Part shown: positions 1 to 11,016 of the stretch, piece by piece
How the letters are laid out: every line of letters begins with the position of its first letter
Position numbering within the stretch: the stretch's first letter is position 1
Source of the DNA: an uncultured Eubacterium sp.
GTDB taxonomy: Bacteria > Bacillota > Clostridia > Lachnospirales > Lachnospiraceae
Assembly: GCA_947089855.1 (NCBI GenBank)
Contig: CAMUML010000014.1
Coordinates: 1-64,000, forward strand
Direction: 5' to 3'
Length of the DNA stretch: 64,000 nt
Made by a program: the position numbers and the translations under genes
The notes under the pieces: model-generated
Told to the model about the DNA's origin: nothing
What the model saw: only the letters and a program-made list of their open reading frames with translations
Databases searched by the model: none

Positions 1-150
1 TAGTACCGGGCGAGGAAGAATCCAGCGCAGTAGTACCGGGCGAGGAAGAATCCAGTGCAGTAGTACCGGGCGAGGAAGAATCCAGCGCAGTAGTACCGGG
101 CGAGGAAGAATCCAGCGCAGTAGTACCGGGCGAGGAAGAATCCAGTGCAG
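1..150 (+). repeat. Five tandem 30-bp repeats inside a coding region
   Basis: Five perfect-length 30-bp units starting at 1, 31, 61, 91 and 121. The only visible variation is a silent c/t change in the Ser codon near the unit's 3' end. The array keeps the reading frame (10 codons per unit) and extends off the window, so total copy number is unknown. The near-identity suggests recent expansion by slippage or recombination. Confidence 0.95.
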
Positions 151-530
151 TAGTAGATAGTTCAGTGGCAGTTAGTATAACATCAGATTCAGTTACATTT
201 AGTGGTAGCGTATCGGGTAGTGCAATTGTTACAGCAGGGTCAATTACTATTTCTAGTTCGGGTATTAGTGTAACGGGCACTACGGATCAACTGAATGGCA
301 TAGGTACATCGCCGAATCCAAACACAAAAAAAGATGTGGTATTCGATGGTATTGCAGTAGGTGCAACAGGTGACAGTTTAAAGAAAGAATTTTATATAGT
401 GGTTGGCACTCAAGAATATACTGTAACAGTACAATTTACATTAGGTAACAACTCTGTAAACGTTGATCAAGTTACGGTTTCAGGTGGTAACGGAGGCAAT
501 AATCCAAGTACAAACAATAGTGGTTCATAA
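1..530 (+). CDS. C-terminal part of a repeat-containing surface/secreted protein (5' end outside window)
   Basis: The open frame runs from the window edge (first full codon at base 3) to the stop at 528-530. Its first 150 bases are five copies of a 30-bp unit coding for the decapeptide VPGEEESSAV. About 125 residues follow that are rich in Ser, Thr, Val and Gly (many alternating beta-type residues), ending in a Gly/Asn/Ser tail (GGNGGNNPSTNNSGS). There is no LPXTG motif or membrane anchor at the C-terminus. The GTG at 165 is only an internal codon, because the frame stays open upstream through the repeats. Composition and repeats suggest an extracellular, flexible, acidic stalk followed by a small beta domain. 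Function is unknown. A strong hairpin follows the stop, so the gene ends its own transcript. Confidence 0.75.
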   Translation, partial: VPGEEESSAVVPGEEESSAVVPGEEESSAVVPGEEESSAVVPGEEESSAVVDSSVAVSITSDSVTFSGSVSGSAIVTAGSITISSSGISVTGTTDQLNGIGTSPNPNTKKDVVFDGIAVGATGDSLKKEFYIVVGTQEYTVTVQFTLGNNSVNVDQVTVSGGNGGNNPSTNNSGS

Positions 531-567
531 TGTAAACTGCTTTGATAAATAAGCAATTGAATTACAA

Positions 568-609
568 AGTAAAAATCTCAGAGGTTAACAAATCTCTGAG
601 ATTTTTACT
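568..609 (+). terminator. Hairpin terminator after the repeat protein
   Basis: Perfect 16-bp inverted repeat, 568-583 pairing with 594-609, around a 10-nt loop. The arms carry A5/T5 runs, so it can act in either direction. It lies between the stop at 530 and the glycosyltransferase start at 656, and shows that the open frame upstream of 656 is not part of that gene. Confidence 0.8.
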
Positions 610-655
610 GATAAGGCCAAAACACAAGGATAAAGAAGGAAGGTTAAGCTATATT

Positions 656-1624
656 ATGGAAAAAAAAATGAAGGAAAAGAAAAAACTTTCGCTTATAGTT
701 CCATGCTTTAATGAACAAGATGCTTTGCCTTTTTTCTATAAAGAAGCAAAGGCAATTTTAAAACAGATGTGTTACGATTACATATTTATTTTTATAGATG
801 ATGGTTCAAAAGATAATACGCTTCAAATCATTAAAGATTTAGCTAAGAAAGATCCACATGTATGTTACTTGTCGTTTTCAAGAAATTTTGGAAAAGAAGC
901 GGCTATTTATGCTGGATTTTGTAATATGGATGGTGATTATGCAGCTGTGATGGATGCAGATATGCAGGATCCTCCATCTTTATTGCCTAAGATGATGCAG
1001 ATATTAGATGATGGGGAATATGACAGTGTTGCTACAAGGCGTGCGGGCAGGGAAGGCGAGCCGCCAATCCGGAGCTGGTTTGCACGGAAATTTTATAAAA
1101 TTATTAACAGGATTTCGGATGCGGATATTGTGGATGGGGCAAGAGATTTCCGTTTGATGAAAAAAGAAATGGTGGATGCAATTGTGTCTATGGGTGAATA
1201 TAACCGTTTTTCAAAAGGTATTTTTGGCTGGATTGGATTTCAGACATATTGGCTGTCTTACGAAAACGTGGAGCGGATTGCAGGGGAAACGAAATGGAAT
1301 TTTTGGAAATTATTTAAATATGCAATTGATGGAATTATTAATTTTTCACAGGCACCATTGAGTATCGCATCTTGGTTTGGAATTGGGATGACTGTATTTT
1401 CATTTATTATGCTGTTGGCAGTTATAGTGAGGAAAGTATGCTTTGGCGATCCGGTGGATGGGTGGGCTTCTACTATTTGCGTAATGATATTTATTGGAGG
1501 TATACAGCTGTTTTGTATGGGGGTTATGGGACAGTATATAGCCAAAACATATATGGAGACAAAAAAGAGGCCACATTATCTTGTTTCTGATAGTAATATA
1601 AAAGATGCAAAAAATATCGGATAA
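656..1624 (+). CDS. GT2 family polyprenyl-phosphate glycosyltransferase (GtrB/DPM1-like)
   Basis: Predicted 322-aa membrane-linked glycosyltransferase that would move a sugar from a nucleotide donor to undecaprenyl phosphate. The GT2 fold is shown by VPCFNE near the N-terminus, the donor-binding DDGS at residues 48-51 and the DAD metal motif at 100-102 followed by MQDP. The GxxR-type region and two C-terminal hydrophobic segments are typical of GtrB proteins, as is the length. I chose ATG 656 (AAGGAAGG about 12 bases upstream) because the longer open frame from 542 runs through a 16-bp hairpin. It is the first gene of a tightly spaced operon that ends in gtrA, its usual flippase partner. The exact sugar cannot be read from the sequence. 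Confidence 0.9.
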   Translation: MEKKMKEKKKLSLIVPCFNEQDALPFFYKEAKAILKQMCYDYIFIFIDDGSKDNTLQIIKDLAKKDPHVCYLSFSRNFGKEAAIYAGFCNMDGDYAAVMDADMQDPPSLLPKMMQILDDGEYDSVATRRAGREGEPPIRSWFARKFYKIINRISDADIVDGARDFRLMKKEMVDAIVSMGEYNRFSKGIFGWIGFQTYWLSYENVERIAGETKWNFWKLFKYAIDGIINFSQAPLSIASWFGIGMTVFSFIMLLAVIVRKVCFGDPVDGWASTICVMIFIGGIQLFCMGVMGQYIAKTYMETKKRPHYLVSDSNIKDAKNIG

Positions 1625-1670
1625 AAATAATAAAAAATGGCATGGAAAAATACAGAGGAGGATTTGGTAA

Positions 1671-4418
1671 ATGAAAAAAGAAATTATGGCGGATGATACT
1701 GTTATTTGTTTGAAAAGACAGTCATGGATAAAATCTTTATGCATTTACCTATTGGCATTTGCCGTGCCATTTACAATTATGTGTGTAGCATTTGCATATG
1801 TGAAAATATATCCTTTTGGCGGTCAGCAGGTATTGACCATTGATGCGTGGCACCAATATTATCCTTTTTTATTGGAGTTGAAGAGAAAAATACTTGGAGG
1901 GGAATCATTGCTTTATTGTTGGCGTATGGGGCTTGGAAGCGGTTTCTCTGCATTAATGGCATATTATCTTGCGAGTCCCATTAATTTACTGTTTATCCTA
2001 TTTCCTCAGGCATTTTTAAAGGAAGTATTTGCTCTGCAGATTTTGATAAAAATAGGGTTAGCCGGTTTATTTTGTACATTTTCGTTAAGCAAGATATTCA
2101 AAAAAAAGGAATATGGCGTTGTTATATTTTCAACACTTTACGCTTTATGTAGTTGGCTTCTTGGTTATTATTGGAGTATCATTTGGCTTGATACATTTGC
2201 AATTTTTCCATTGGTAGTGGCAGGGATTATATTGTTGATACAAGAAAAAAAGTACAAGCTTTATACAATATCGCTTGCTGTAGCAATTGTAACAAATTAC
2301 TATATTGGCTTAATGGTGTGTATTTTTACAGCTATTTACTTTTTTGCACAATGTATAATTTGTAAAAACAATAAAAGGGAGTTATTTGAAAATCTTAGAA
2401 ATATAATTGTTTTTTCAATTATATCAATACTAATGGCGGCAGTTGCTATATTGCCTACAATAATAGCTTTAAAGCGTACTGGAGGGCAGGAAAATGCTCC
2501 TGTTAATTGGGCTGCTATTAATGGTTGGTTTGAAGTGCTCGCAAATTCTTTGGCATATTTGGAGCCTACTTTTCGTGAAGGGCTTCCTAATATTTACTGT
2601 GGTGTAGTGAGTATTATTTTTTTGTTTGTTTTTTTTAAATTAAAAGATATACCAAATCGAGAAAAAATCGTGTATGGTGCATTGCTTTTGATTTTTTATT
2701 TAAGTATGAATATTAATATGCTTAATTATGCGTGGCATGGTTTTCATAATACAAACCAGATGCCATACCGATATACTTTTATGTTTTCTTTCCTTTTGAT
2801 TATGATTGCATACAGAGCATATTTGACAATAAAAATAAATGGAATGAGTGTAATAAGTAAAGCAGGCATTAGATTTGTATGTATAGCGGCAGCGGCATAT
2901 TTTTTTGTTGCAGCGTTACAGCAGATGGATGGTTATTTTGTTGATGAAAGTGTTGCAGCCGATTATACGTCGCTATGGGTGTTTTTGATTAAAAATTTGC
3001 TGATCATAGCCGCATATTTGGGTGTTTTATTACTAGTTATTAAAAAGAAGATAGGTAAAAGGGTATTTACCTTCGTATTGGCAATTCTTGTTGGATTAGA
3101 ACTTGTCCCGACGGCTATAGCAGCGCCAAAAGCAGTTGGGACGACAGAAAGAGATGTTTATCCAGACAGGAATAATGCAGTTCAACAAATATTAGGGGAT
3201 ATTAATTCAGAAGAAAAAGGAAGTGATTTTTACAGGATAGAACTTGCCAGACGCTATTCGAGAAATCCATCTATCTTATATGGGTATAATGGCCTTGCAT
3301 CTTTTACATCAACAGCAGATAATGCAGTTCGTCAAATATATGAAAATATGGGGCTACCAGTTTATAAGAAGGCGGCGTTGTGGTATTATTACCAGAATTC
3401 GACGCCGGTTAACAATGCGTTTTTAAATATTAAATACTTAATTGCATCAGGATCGAAAATTGCAAATAGAGAATATTTTACGCAGGTAAATAGTGTAGAG
3501 GATGTATATGCATATAGGAATGAAGCTTATCTGCCAATGGGCTTTATGGTAGAAAATACGATGGCAGATTTTGAATTTGAAGGTGAAACCCCATTTGAAA
3601 AGCAAAATAATTTGTTGAAAGCTGCTACTGGAATAACAGAAGATGTATTTGAACCATTAGATATTGTGCATGTTGGACATGAAAATATTGATGTGGAACG
3701 GATAGATTATGGCAAATACAGGTATCAACCATCAAAAGATGCAGATTCGACGAAAAACGAAAAATTTAAATATAATTATGAAATGCCAGAAGATGGATGT
3801 GTATATACATATGTGAATATGAATTTAAATGAAAATAAGGATGCATATGTTGGAATTGATGAAGATACAAATGCTTATGAAATCAGGGATGCATGCATTT
3901 TTCCGGCGGGAACCTATGAAAAGGGCCAAGTATTTTCCGTAAAATCGGAGTTGGAGGCTGGAAGGTCTGGAGATTTGGAAGTATACGTCAGTATGCTGAA
4001 CCAAGATGTATTTAATAAAGCATACGATATACTAAAAGATGAAGTGCTGGATGTAACAGAATATACGTCCAAAAGTATAAAAGGCAAAATCGCAGCGAAA
4101 AAAGATGGATTAATGTATACGTCAATCCCTTATGAGCCAGGATGGAAGGCATATGTAGACGGCAAGAAAGTGGATATTAAATTGGTCGGCGGTGCATTAA
4201 TGGCTGTTTCATTAGCGGAAGGGGAGCATGAAGTGGAGTTTCTATATGCCCCAGCACATGTCTATGTGGCTGCTCTCTTATCAGTGGCAGGGATAGGGTT
4301 GTTTATCGGTATATGTATAGTGGATAAGAAAAAGAAATTATTCAGTTCAGGCAATGCTTTAAAAAATCCGGATACTAAGAGGAAGATTTCAAAAAATGCA
4401 ACTGCTAGGCACAAATAG
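1671..4418 (+). CDS. YfhO family multi-pass membrane protein
   Basis: 915-aa integral membrane protein. The N-terminal half has about a dozen hydrophobic segments, with the family-typical stretch DAWHQYYPFL and RMGLGSGF in the first extracytoplasmic loop. A long soluble region follows (residues about 480-850), then a last membrane helix and a basic tail. YfhO proteins are GT-C-like enzymes; in Bacillus one is implicated in decorating lipoteichoic acid from a polyprenyl-phosphate sugar. GAGGAGG precedes the ATG. Placement directly after a GtrB-like enzyme fits a role as the transferase that uses the lipid-linked sugar outside the membrane. The acceptor is unknown. Confidence 0.85.
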   Translation: MKKEIMADDTVICLKRQSWIKSLCIYLLAFAVPFTIMCVAFAYVKIYPFGGQQVLTIDAWHQYYPFLLELKRKILGGESLLYCWRMGLGSGFSALMAYYLASPINLLFILFPQAFLKEVFALQILIKIGLAGLFCTFSLSKIFKKKEYGVVIFSTLYALCSWLLGYYWSIIWLDTFAIFPLVVAGIILLIQEKKYKLYTISLAVAIVTNYYIGLMVCIFTAIYFFAQCIICKNNKRELFENLRNIIVFSIISILMAAVAILPTIIALKRTGGQENAPVNWAAINGWFEVLANSLAYLEPTFREGLPNIYCGVVSIIFLFVFFKLKDIPNREKIVYGALLLIFYLSMNINMLNYAWHGFHNTNQMPYRYTFMFSFLLIMIAYRAYLTIKINGMSVISKAGIRFVCIAAAAYFFVAALQQMDGYFVDESVAADYTSLWVFLIKNLLIIAAYLGVLLLVIKKKIGKRVFTFVLAILVGLELVPTAIAAPKAVGTTERDVYPDRNNAVQQILGDINSEEKGSDFYRIELARRYSRNPSILYGYNGLASFTSTADNAVRQIYENMGLPVYKKAALWYYYQNSTPVNNAFLNIKYLIASGSKIANREYFTQVNSVEDVYAYRNEAYLPMGFMVENTMADFEFEGETPFEKQNNLLKAATGITEDVFEPLDIVHVGHENIDVERIDYGKYRYQPSKDADSTKNEKFKYNYEMPEDGCVYTYVNMNLNENKDAYVGIDEDTNAYEIRDACIFPAGTYEKGQVFSVKSELEAGRSGDLEVYVSMLNQDVFNKAYDILKDEVLDVTEYTSKSIKGKIAAKKDGLMYTSIPYEPGWKAYVDGKKVDIKLVGGALMAVSLAEGEHEVEFLYAPAHVYVAALLSVAGIGLFIGICIVDKKKKLFSSGNALKNPDTKRKISKNATARHK

Positions 4419-4444
4419 GTTTGCGGAAAGGGGGATACGCACAG

Positions 4445-6535
4445 ATGAAGATTCGGCAAAAATATTTTATCTTTGCAATTCCGTTTTTGCTAGAGTTCAT
4501 TGTTTGTAATGCTGGATTTTGGACATCTCGTATTTCAAATTGGCAATCAGAAAGAAGCTTGGTTTCGTCAGAGTTTCATGCGGAGGGTTTACAGCAGGAA
4601 CAATCAGGCGGGAATACATTTAGTGTAACAGATTCAGAATCAGGGCAGCATTATCTGGAATTTGGGCCGATGGATGAAGATGCTAGGTCAATTTATCTGG
4701 ATCTTGCATTGGAAGGGGCAGATTATGTAAGTTGTGATATTTATGCAAAAGATGAAGGGAATAGCGCATATTACCATATACCAAGTGATGGTGCCAAATC
4801 GATAATTGTACCTTCGGTTTCGGAAAGCAAGTGGTTTCGGACACACTTTTATGGAAAATTACAAGGGTTGCGGATCCAGTTGGATACGTCGCAGGCAGTA
4901 GTAGGTTCTAGGGTATCAATATCTGAAATTAGTATAAATAAACGGAAAGCAATGCATTTTTCGCTTCTTCGTGTATTGGCAATGGAAATATTCATTATGC
5001 TTGTTGCTATTTTTAGAAAAGGAAGCAGTTATTATGATTTGAGTTATGATGAACAGAAAGCTTGCCACAAAGCGGGTGTAGGAGCGGTAATATTAATTAA
5101 TATCTTGTTTTTTGTGTTTCTGACTAAAACAGTGAGCCCATATATAGAGAAGTATTTAACAGAAGGCGGGAGCCATGAACAGTATCAAAAGCTTGCAGTA
5201 GCGATGACAGAAGGGCATGTGTACTTAGACGATAAAGTTCCAGATTGGATGATAGAAATGGATAATCCATATGATCAGAATGAACGGGACAGGGTAATTA
5301 AGGAAGCGGGCGGGGAACCATATTTGTGGGATAATGTTTATTATGATGGGCATTACTATGTATATTTTGGCATTGTTCCAGTTTTGCTTTGTTATCTGCC
5401 TTATTATCTTATTTTTCATACAGGGCTGCCTAATTATATACCGATATTGATCAGTTGGATAGTAACGAGCATAGTTTTAGTGCGTCTAATAGGGACGGTT
5501 ATTAAAAAATGGTTTCCTAAATTTCCTTATATTATGTATTTGCTGATGGCAGCAGTATTGCCATCTAGTATTGGCAGTATTGCGATCTTACAGAGGCCGA
5601 CTATTTATGAAGTGCCGATTTCTATGGGGGTAATGTTTGCTATTTTGGGCCTGGATTTGTGGTTAGAAGCTGTTGAGGGTAAAGAAATTGTATCTATCCC
5701 TAAAATGGCAGCAGGTTCACTGTGTATGGCGTTAGTTGCAGGATGTAGGCCAAATGTTTTTCTGATATTTTTGTTCAGCTTTTTTATATTTGGTAAATTT
5801 ATAGTACGTGATAAAAAGCTGTGTATTCAAAAATATTGGAAAGAGGCGGCTATATTTGCTGCGCCATTTGCCGTTGTTGCAGCTGGATTAATGTATTACA
5901 ATTGGAGCCGTTTTGGATCAGTCTTTGATTTTGGCGCTAATTATAACCTGACAAATAATGATTTAACAAAAAGGGGAATAGATATAAGCAGGATTGGGGT
6001 CGGTTTGTTTGAATTTCTATGGAAACCGTTTTCTATGTCAGTTAAGTTCCCTTTCATTAAAACGCAAGGTGTGGAAAGTGCGTATATGGGCAAAACAATT
6101 GCAAGCTGGGGAATTGGAGGGGTTTTATTGCTTTGTCCGTTTTTAATGTTTGCATTATTGGTATTTATTTTAGGAAAACGGATCAAACAGTATAAGCAAC
6201 CGTTTCAATTTGCAATTGTCTCAATAGTATTGACCCTAGTGCTTGTTATGGTCACAACTAATACGGCAGGGATTTATCCAAGGTATAAAGCAGATTTTTG
6301 TTTCTTAATCGGTCTTGCAGGTGTGATCGCAGTTTGTATGGCGGATAAGTATTTCGTAGCAGAAAAACAGGAAATTGATATGCTGGGAAGTTTCCGTTGG
6401 ATTGTGTTTCTTACATGTATGATAAGTATGATATTGAATTTCTTATCATTTTTTGCATCTGTTGAATTTGCTTTATGGAAACATAATCCAAACTGTTTTT
6501 ATACATTAAAATATATCTTTGAGTTTTGGAACTAA
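4445..6535 (+). CDS. Large multi-pass membrane protein of the surface-glycosylation operon (family not identified)
   Basis: 696 aa from ATG 4445, chosen because an AAAGGGGG site lies about 11 bases upstream; a TTG eight codons earlier is possible. A signal-anchor-like N-terminal helix is followed by an extracytoplasmic domain of about 140 residues, then roughly ten transmembrane segments. The loop near residues 245-300 carries HEQYQKLA, YDQNERDR and YYDGHYYVYFG. This layout resembles GT-C-type polyprenol-sugar transferases, but no diagnostic DD/DE motif was firmly assigned. It sits 26 bases after the YfhO-like gene and 32 bases before the next large membrane protein, so it is almost certainly co-transcribed. 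Function is inferred from context only. Confidence 0.65.
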   Translation: MKIRQKYFIFAIPFLLEFIVCNAGFWTSRISNWQSERSLVSSEFHAEGLQQEQSGGNTFSVTDSESGQHYLEFGPMDEDARSIYLDLALEGADYVSCDIYAKDEGNSAYYHIPSDGAKSIIVPSVSESKWFRTHFYGKLQGLRIQLDTSQAVVGSRVSISEISINKRKAMHFSLLRVLAMEIFIMLVAIFRKGSSYYDLSYDEQKACHKAGVGAVILINILFFVFLTKTVSPYIEKYLTEGGSHEQYQKLAVAMTEGHVYLDDKVPDWMIEMDNPYDQNERDRVIKEAGGEPYLWDNVYYDGHYYVYFGIVPVLLCYLPYYLIFHTGLPNYIPILISWIVTSIVLVRLIGTVIKKWFPKFPYIMYLLMAAVLPSSIGSIAILQRPTIYEVPISMGVMFAILGLDLWLEAVEGKEIVSIPKMAAGSLCMALVAGCRPNVFLIFLFSFFIFGKFIVRDKKLCIQKYWKEAAIFAAPFAVVAAGLMYYNWSRFGSVFDFGANYNLTNNDLTKRGIDISRIGVGLFEFLWKPFSMSVKFPFIKTQGVESAYMGKTIASWGIGGVLLLCPFLMFALLVFILGKRIKQYKQPFQFAIVSIVLTLVLVMVTTNTAGIYPRYKADFCFLIGLAGVIAVCMADKYFVAEKQEIDMLGSFRWIVFLTCMISMILNFLSFFASVEFALWKHNPNCFYTLKYIFEFWN

Positions 6536-6567
6536 AGCGTAAAAGGAAACGGCGGGAGTAACGCAGG

Positions 6568-8841
6568 ATGAATATTAAGTTAAAAAAATATTTTTGGGTC
6601 ATTTATCTGGTGGAAGCTATCATTTTAATAACCGCTGGGGCGATGGCTTATACAGCCTATCACAATCATACTAAGATTGAAACGTCATTAAGTGATTGGA
6701 AGTCTAATCTTATTGCATTTGATAATGGATGGTATGTAGATGAAGAAACCGTACAGTTATCAAATGAAGCAGGCATTATTTATGGGCCGTATATTGCATT
6801 GGAAAAAGGCTCCTATTCGATCAATATCCAATACGAATGCAGCAGCGAGCAAAGTTTTAAAGCTTATGCAGCGAATGGAAATGATGCCTATATTAAAGGA
6901 GGGATAGCAAGGCTTGACCACAGCCAGACTGCTGTAACATATAAAGTAATCCTTACAGAAGATATAGATAATTTTGAAGTTGTCGTAAATTATAACGGAA
7001 AAGGTTCCCTAAGAATTAGGGATATAACAATTACGACAAATGCTGTTTTAGCAACAAGACGGTTTTTTGTTTTACTGCTATGTTGCATTTTATTCCATAG
7101 TTGTTTGCTATTTTATAGAAAGATAAAGCAGCATAGGAATTTTTTGCTGGCATTCGGCGGAGTGGTTTTTCTATCCTGCATTCCGTTATTTATGAAAGGG
7201 ATCGTTAGAGGGCATGATCTAACGTTTCATCTTATGCGGATAGAAGGGATTGCACAAGAGCTTCGCATGGGCAATTTTCCAGTTAAACTTTCTTCTATAT
7301 TTATGGGCGGTTATGGCTATCCAGCTTCTATATATTATGGAGATTTACTGTTGTATATTCCTGCATTTCTAAGAATTGCCGGATTTTCGGTTGTAGAATC
7401 TTATAAAGTATTTATCTTTTTCATTAATACTTGTACAGCCATTGTATCCTATTGCTGTTTTGAAAAAATCTTTAAAAACAGGCGCACTGCATTTTTAACC
7501 TGCTTTGCATATATGACTGCCAGTTATCGTCTTGTTAATATATATGTCCGCGCAGCAGTTGGTGAATATAGTGCAATGTTGTTTTTGCCGATTCTTGCGT
7601 TAGCTATCTATCGTATTTATACGCAGGATACGGTAGATTGGAAAAAATATAAAAAGAATGCAGTGTTATTGGCGGTAGGGATGAGTGGCCTTATAGGGAC
7701 GCATGTGCTTACCGTAGAAATGGCGGTCAGTATCATGATATTTCTATGCATGGTGCTTTGGAAGAAGACAATAAAGAGAAATACCATTTGCCTGTATATA
7801 TGTGCGGTGATACAAACGTTGCTGTTAAACCTGTATTTCATTGTTCCATTTTTAGACTATTACAAAAATGTCAAGGTTAATATTAACAGCATCGTATCAG
7901 ATTCGGTTATGAAGATTCAATCCAGTGGAGCGGATGTTGGATATTATTTTTCTTTCTTCAGGAACATATTTGGGGATGGTATTATGACAATATCGCCTGG
8001 GCCAGTGCTAATGATTGCATTTATTTTGGCAATTATTTTATGTATCAATGGCAAAGTGGCTAAGAAAATGTATCTGTTGGTTATTTGCTCCGTATTGACA
8101 TTGTATATGGCTTCCAACCTGTTTCCATGGGATCATTTGGCAGCAAATTTCAAATTAGGAAATTTCCTGGCACAAATACAATTTCCGTGGCGGTATATGG
8201 AATTTGCAGTTATCTTTCTTACCGTGCTGCTTGGAGTTGTTTTGAATCAAGCGCTAGATGGTGTGGAATGTTTATCGTTAAGTTATCGGCAGCTTGGAAC
8301 CGGGGTTTTTACAATAAGTGTATTGATGGCTGTTATCTTTGCAAGCAACTATAGCGAAAGGATAAATTCAGGAAATGTTATGGTTGTAACCGAAAGCTTT
8401 GAAACGGCAGAGTTAAGTTCTTATTCAGCTGGGGCATGTGAATACTTACGCGCAGGGACAGATAAAAATGCTTTAAATGGTGCATATTCATATGCAAATA
8501 TGCAGACAGTTGCACTTGTTTCCAGAAATGGCACACATATGGAACTATATTGTGAAGGTACGGATCAGGATGGGATGATAGAAATCCCAGTCTTTCATTA
8601 TAAAGGTTACCATGTCAGGGATCAAAATGGTACTGAATATGAGATTAAAGATGGAACTAATAATGTGATAAATTTTTCGCTTCCAGCCGGATTTTCTGGC
8701 AATGTTACGATAGATTTTGAAGAACCGTGGTATTGGCGCGTAGCAGAATTATTGTCGTTGGCCACAGCAATTTTGTTAAGCCTCAATTGGATTTTACAAA
8801 TTGTAGGTAGTAAGCAAAAAACGATAGGAGAAAAGAAATGA
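6568..8841 (+). CDS. Multi-pass membrane protein with '6-pyruvoyl-tetrahydropterin synthase-related' GT-C-like core
   Basis: 757-aa membrane protein. After an N-terminal helix and a beta-rich extracytoplasmic domain (to about residue 165), the core contains [14 protein letters not shown] followed by GNFPVKLSS and [19 protein letters not shown] recognise this as the motif set of the bacterial family named PTPS-related (a misnomer; members are polytopic membrane proteins likely to be GT-C glycosyltransferases). A soluble region (about 600-720) and a final membrane helix end the protein. The stop overlaps the start of the next gene by four bases (ATGA), so translation is coupled. It is the third large membrane protein in a row in this operon. 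Confidence 0.75.
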   Translation: MNIKLKKYFWVIYLVEAIILITAGAMAYTAYHNHTKIETSLSDWKSNLIAFDNGWYVDEETVQLSNEAGIIYGPYIALEKGSYSINIQYECSSEQSFKAYAANGNDAYIKGGIARLDHSQTAVTYKVILTEDIDNFEVVVNYNGKGSLRIRDITITTNAVLATRRFFVLLLCCILFHSCLLFYRKIKQHRNFLLAFGGVVFLSCIPLFMKGIVRGHDLTFHLMRIEGIAQELRMGNFPVKLSSIFMGGYGYPASIYYGDLLLYIPAFLRIAGFSVVESYKVFIFFINTCTAIVSYCCFEKIFKNRRTAFLTCFAYMTASYRLVNIYVRAAVGEYSAMLFLPILALAIYRIYTQDTVDWKKYKKNAVLLAVGMSGLIGTHVLTVEMAVSIMIFLCMVLWKKTIKRNTICLYICAVIQTLLLNLYFIVPFLDYYKNVKVNINSIVSDSVMKIQSSGADVGYYFSFFRNIFGDGIMTISPGPVLMIAFILAIILCINGKVAKKMYLLVICSVLTLYMASNLFPWDHLAANFKLGNFLAQIQFPWRYMEFAVIFLTVLLGVVLNQALDGVECLSLSYRQLGTGVFTISVLMAVIFASNYSERINSGNVMVVTESFETAELSSYSAGACEYLRAGTDKNALNGAYSYANMQTVALVSRNGTHMELYCEGTDQDGMIEIPVFHYKGYHVRDQNGTEYEIKDGTNNVINFSLPAGFSGNVTIDFEEPWYWRVAELLSLATAILLSLNWILQIVGSKQKTIGEKK

Positions 8842-10388
8842 AAAGAGCATTGATTATAGGGGCGGGCCCAGCTGGGCTGACAGCGGCTTATGAATTATTA
8901 ACCAAATCAAAGGATATAGAGGTTGTGATATTTGAAGAAAGCGATTGCTTTGGTGGAATATCAAAGACGGTAGAATATAAAGGGAACCGCATGGATATGG
9001 GAGGGCATCGTTTCTTTTCCAAAATGCCCGAGGTGAATGAATGGTGGAATAAAATGTTGCCAATGCAAGGGAAGCCAGCATGGGACGACATTTTGCTTGG
9101 CCGTAGGGTGCCGCTTACATCTGGCGGGCCTGATCCAGAAAAAAAAGAACGTGTTATGTTGACTAGGCATCGTGTTTCACGTATTTTGTTTGACTCTAAA
9201 TTTTATGATTATCCGATTTCGCTAAAAGTAGAAACGTTTAAAAACATGGGTTTACTTAATACGATAAAAGTTGGGTTTAGTTATTTAGCTTCCCTGATAC
9301 ATAAACTTCCCGAGGATAATCTGGAAAATTTCTATATTAACCGTTTTGGGCGGAAACTTTATTCGATGTTTTTTGAATATTATACGGAAAACCTATGGGG
9401 AAGGCATCCGAGGGAGATCGATGCATCTTGGGGTGCCCAGCGGGTAAAAGGGCTTTCCATTATTGCGGTAATAAAAGATGTATTTGGAAAAGTGTTTAAG
9501 AAAAAAAACCGGAAAGTAGAAACCTCATTGATTGAGGAATTTAAGTATCCAAAACTCGGGCCAGGCCAGCTATGGGATGTAACTGCAGCAGAAGTAGAAA
9601 AACTGGGCGGGACAATTATTAAAAACGCAAAGGTAGTTAGGTTGAACAAAAATGTAGATAATGTAATTACTTCTCTAGTGTATGAAAAAGATGGGAAAGA
9701 AATTTCTATGTCAGGAGATTATTTTATCTCATCCATGCCAATCCGGGATTTAGTAGGGGGTATTAATGATGTCCCTAAAGAACCTGCCAGGATTGCGGCA
9801 GGGCTCCCATATAGGGATTATATGACATTAGGGGTTCTGGTATCTAAGATTGATTTGAAAAATAAAACAAATATGCGTACAGTAGCAAATATTGTGCCAG
9901 ATTGTTGGGTATATGTGCAGGACCGGAATGTAAAATTAGGGCGGTTTCAGGTGTATAATAACTGGTCGCCTTATATGGTGAAAGACCTGGCACGTACAGT
10001 ATGGATTGGCTTGGAGTACTTTGTAAATGAAGGAGATAAGCTATGGTGTATGGATGAAAAAGAATTTACAAAACTTGGCGTTTCGGAAATGATGAAATTG
10101 GGGTTGATTCATAATCCGAAAGTGGTATTAGATACACATATGGAGAAAGTAAAGAAAGCATATCCGGCATATTTTGATACGTATGACGAAATAGACACAC
10201 TGATTGATTATTTGAATACAATAAGTAATTTGTATTGCGTAGGCCGTAATGGGCAGCATCGGTACAATAATATAGATCATTCTATGGCTACATCTTTTGA
10301 AGCAGTTAAAAATATATTGTCAGGTTCCAAGGATAAGGCTAACATTTGGAATGTCAATACTGAAACAGAATATCACGAGGAAAAATAA
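8838..10388 (+). CDS. NAD(P)/FAD-dependent oxidoreductase, amine-oxidase / UDP-galactopyranose-mutase-like
   Basis: 516-aa soluble flavoprotein. The N-terminal dinucleotide-binding motif GAGPAG is at residues 8-13, followed by an acidic residue at the end of beta-2 (VVIFEES). A second FAD-contacting motif lies near the C-terminus ([15 protein letters not shown]). The middle shows GGHRFFSK and [10 protein letters not shown], features seen in UDP-galactopyranose-mutase/protoporphyrinogen-oxidase-like enzymes of glycan clusters. Its start overlaps the preceding gene by four bases, with GGAGAAAAG upstream. In this operon it may isomerise or oxidise the sugar that the neighbouring transferases handle. 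The substrate is not determined. Confidence 0.8.
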   Translation: MKRALIIGAGPAGLTAAYELLTKSKDIEVVIFEESDCFGGISKTVEYKGNRMDMGGHRFFSKMPEVNEWWNKMLPMQGKPAWDDILLGRRVPLTSGGPDPEKKERVMLTRHRVSRILFDSKFYDYPISLKVETFKNMGLLNTIKVGFSYLASLIHKLPEDNLENFYINRFGRKLYSMFFEYYTENLWGRHPREIDASWGAQRVKGLSIIAVIKDVFGKVFKKKNRKVETSLIEEFKYPKLGPGQLWDVTAAEVEKLGGTIIKNAKVVRLNKNVDNVITSLVYEKDGKEISMSGDYFISSMPIRDLVGGINDVPKEPARIAAGLPYRDYMTLGVLVSKIDLKNKTNMRTVANIVPDCWVYVQDRNVKLGRFQVYNNWSPYMVKDLARTVWIGLEYFVNEGDKLWCMDEKEFTKLGVSEMMKLGLIHNPKVVLDTHMEKVKKAYPAYFDTYDEIDTLIDYLNTISNLYCVGRNGQHRYNNIDHSMATSFEAVKNILSGSKDKANIWNVNTETEYHEEK

Positions 10389-10432
10389 GCCATAAAAATG
10401 GCAAAGAGGATAAAAGGAGAAGCAGTAATACG

Positions 10433-10858
10433 ATGAACCAACTGAAAGAACTATATAAAAAAAATAAAGAGATTATGAACTATTTGTTAGTAGGAGGTAC
10501 TGCCACTGTAATAAGTTTGGGTACTTATTATTTAAGTGTTTTGACTATTTTAGATCCTAGTTCAGCGGTTCAACTGCAATTGGCCAATATGCTTTCCTGG
10601 TCGGCAGCAGTTATTTTTGCATATTTAGCAAATCGGATATATGTATTTGAAAGTAGCAATGAAAATAAATGGAAAGAAGCAATGTCTTTTATTTTATCCA
10701 GATTTTTTACTTTATTAGTTGATATGGGAATCATGTTTGCAATGGTTACGGTTCTTGGATTAAATGATAAAATAATTAAAATGCTAGTTCAAGTAATTAT
10801 AACTATTTTGAACTATATTTTAAGCAAGTATTGTGTCTTTAGTAAAGTAAAAAATTAA
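10433..10858 (+). CDS. GtrA family membrane protein
   Basis: 141 aa with four predicted transmembrane helices and the family-typical N-terminal YLLVGGTATVISLGTYY and central LANRIYVFES. GtrA proteins are thought to flip undecaprenyl-phosphate-linked sugar across the membrane and usually accompany a GtrB transferase, here the first gene of the same operon. AAAAGGAG lies upstream of the ATG. The gene closes the operon; the following 158 bases before the next secreted protein contain no obvious gene. Length matches the family. Confidence 0.9.
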   Translation: MNQLKELYKKNKEIMNYLLVGGTATVISLGTYYLSVLTILDPSSAVQLQLANMLSWSAAVIFAYLANRIYVFESSNENKWKEAMSFILSRFFTLLVDMGIMFAMVTVLGLNDKIIKMLVQVIITILNYILSKYCVFSKVKN

Positions 10859-11016
10859 TTTGTATAAATTATAATACGATCCTTTGCATTTATCATCAGT
10901 GCCAGAGAGGAAGCGATCTTTATGGTACGGCAAAAAAACATCCATACAGCCAGGGCCAGGCCGCCTCCCGCCTTTGGGTTCGACAATGCAGGCATAAAAA
11001 ATCAAGGAGGGAAAGC

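Noticed and set aside
1-150. CRISPR-like array
   Set aside because: Units are contiguous without spacers, keep a reading frame and code for a decapeptide repeat.
542-655. N-terminal extension of the GT2 glycosyltransferase
   Set aside because: The extension spans a 16-bp terminator hairpin and has no ribosome site; ATG 656 fits the family length.
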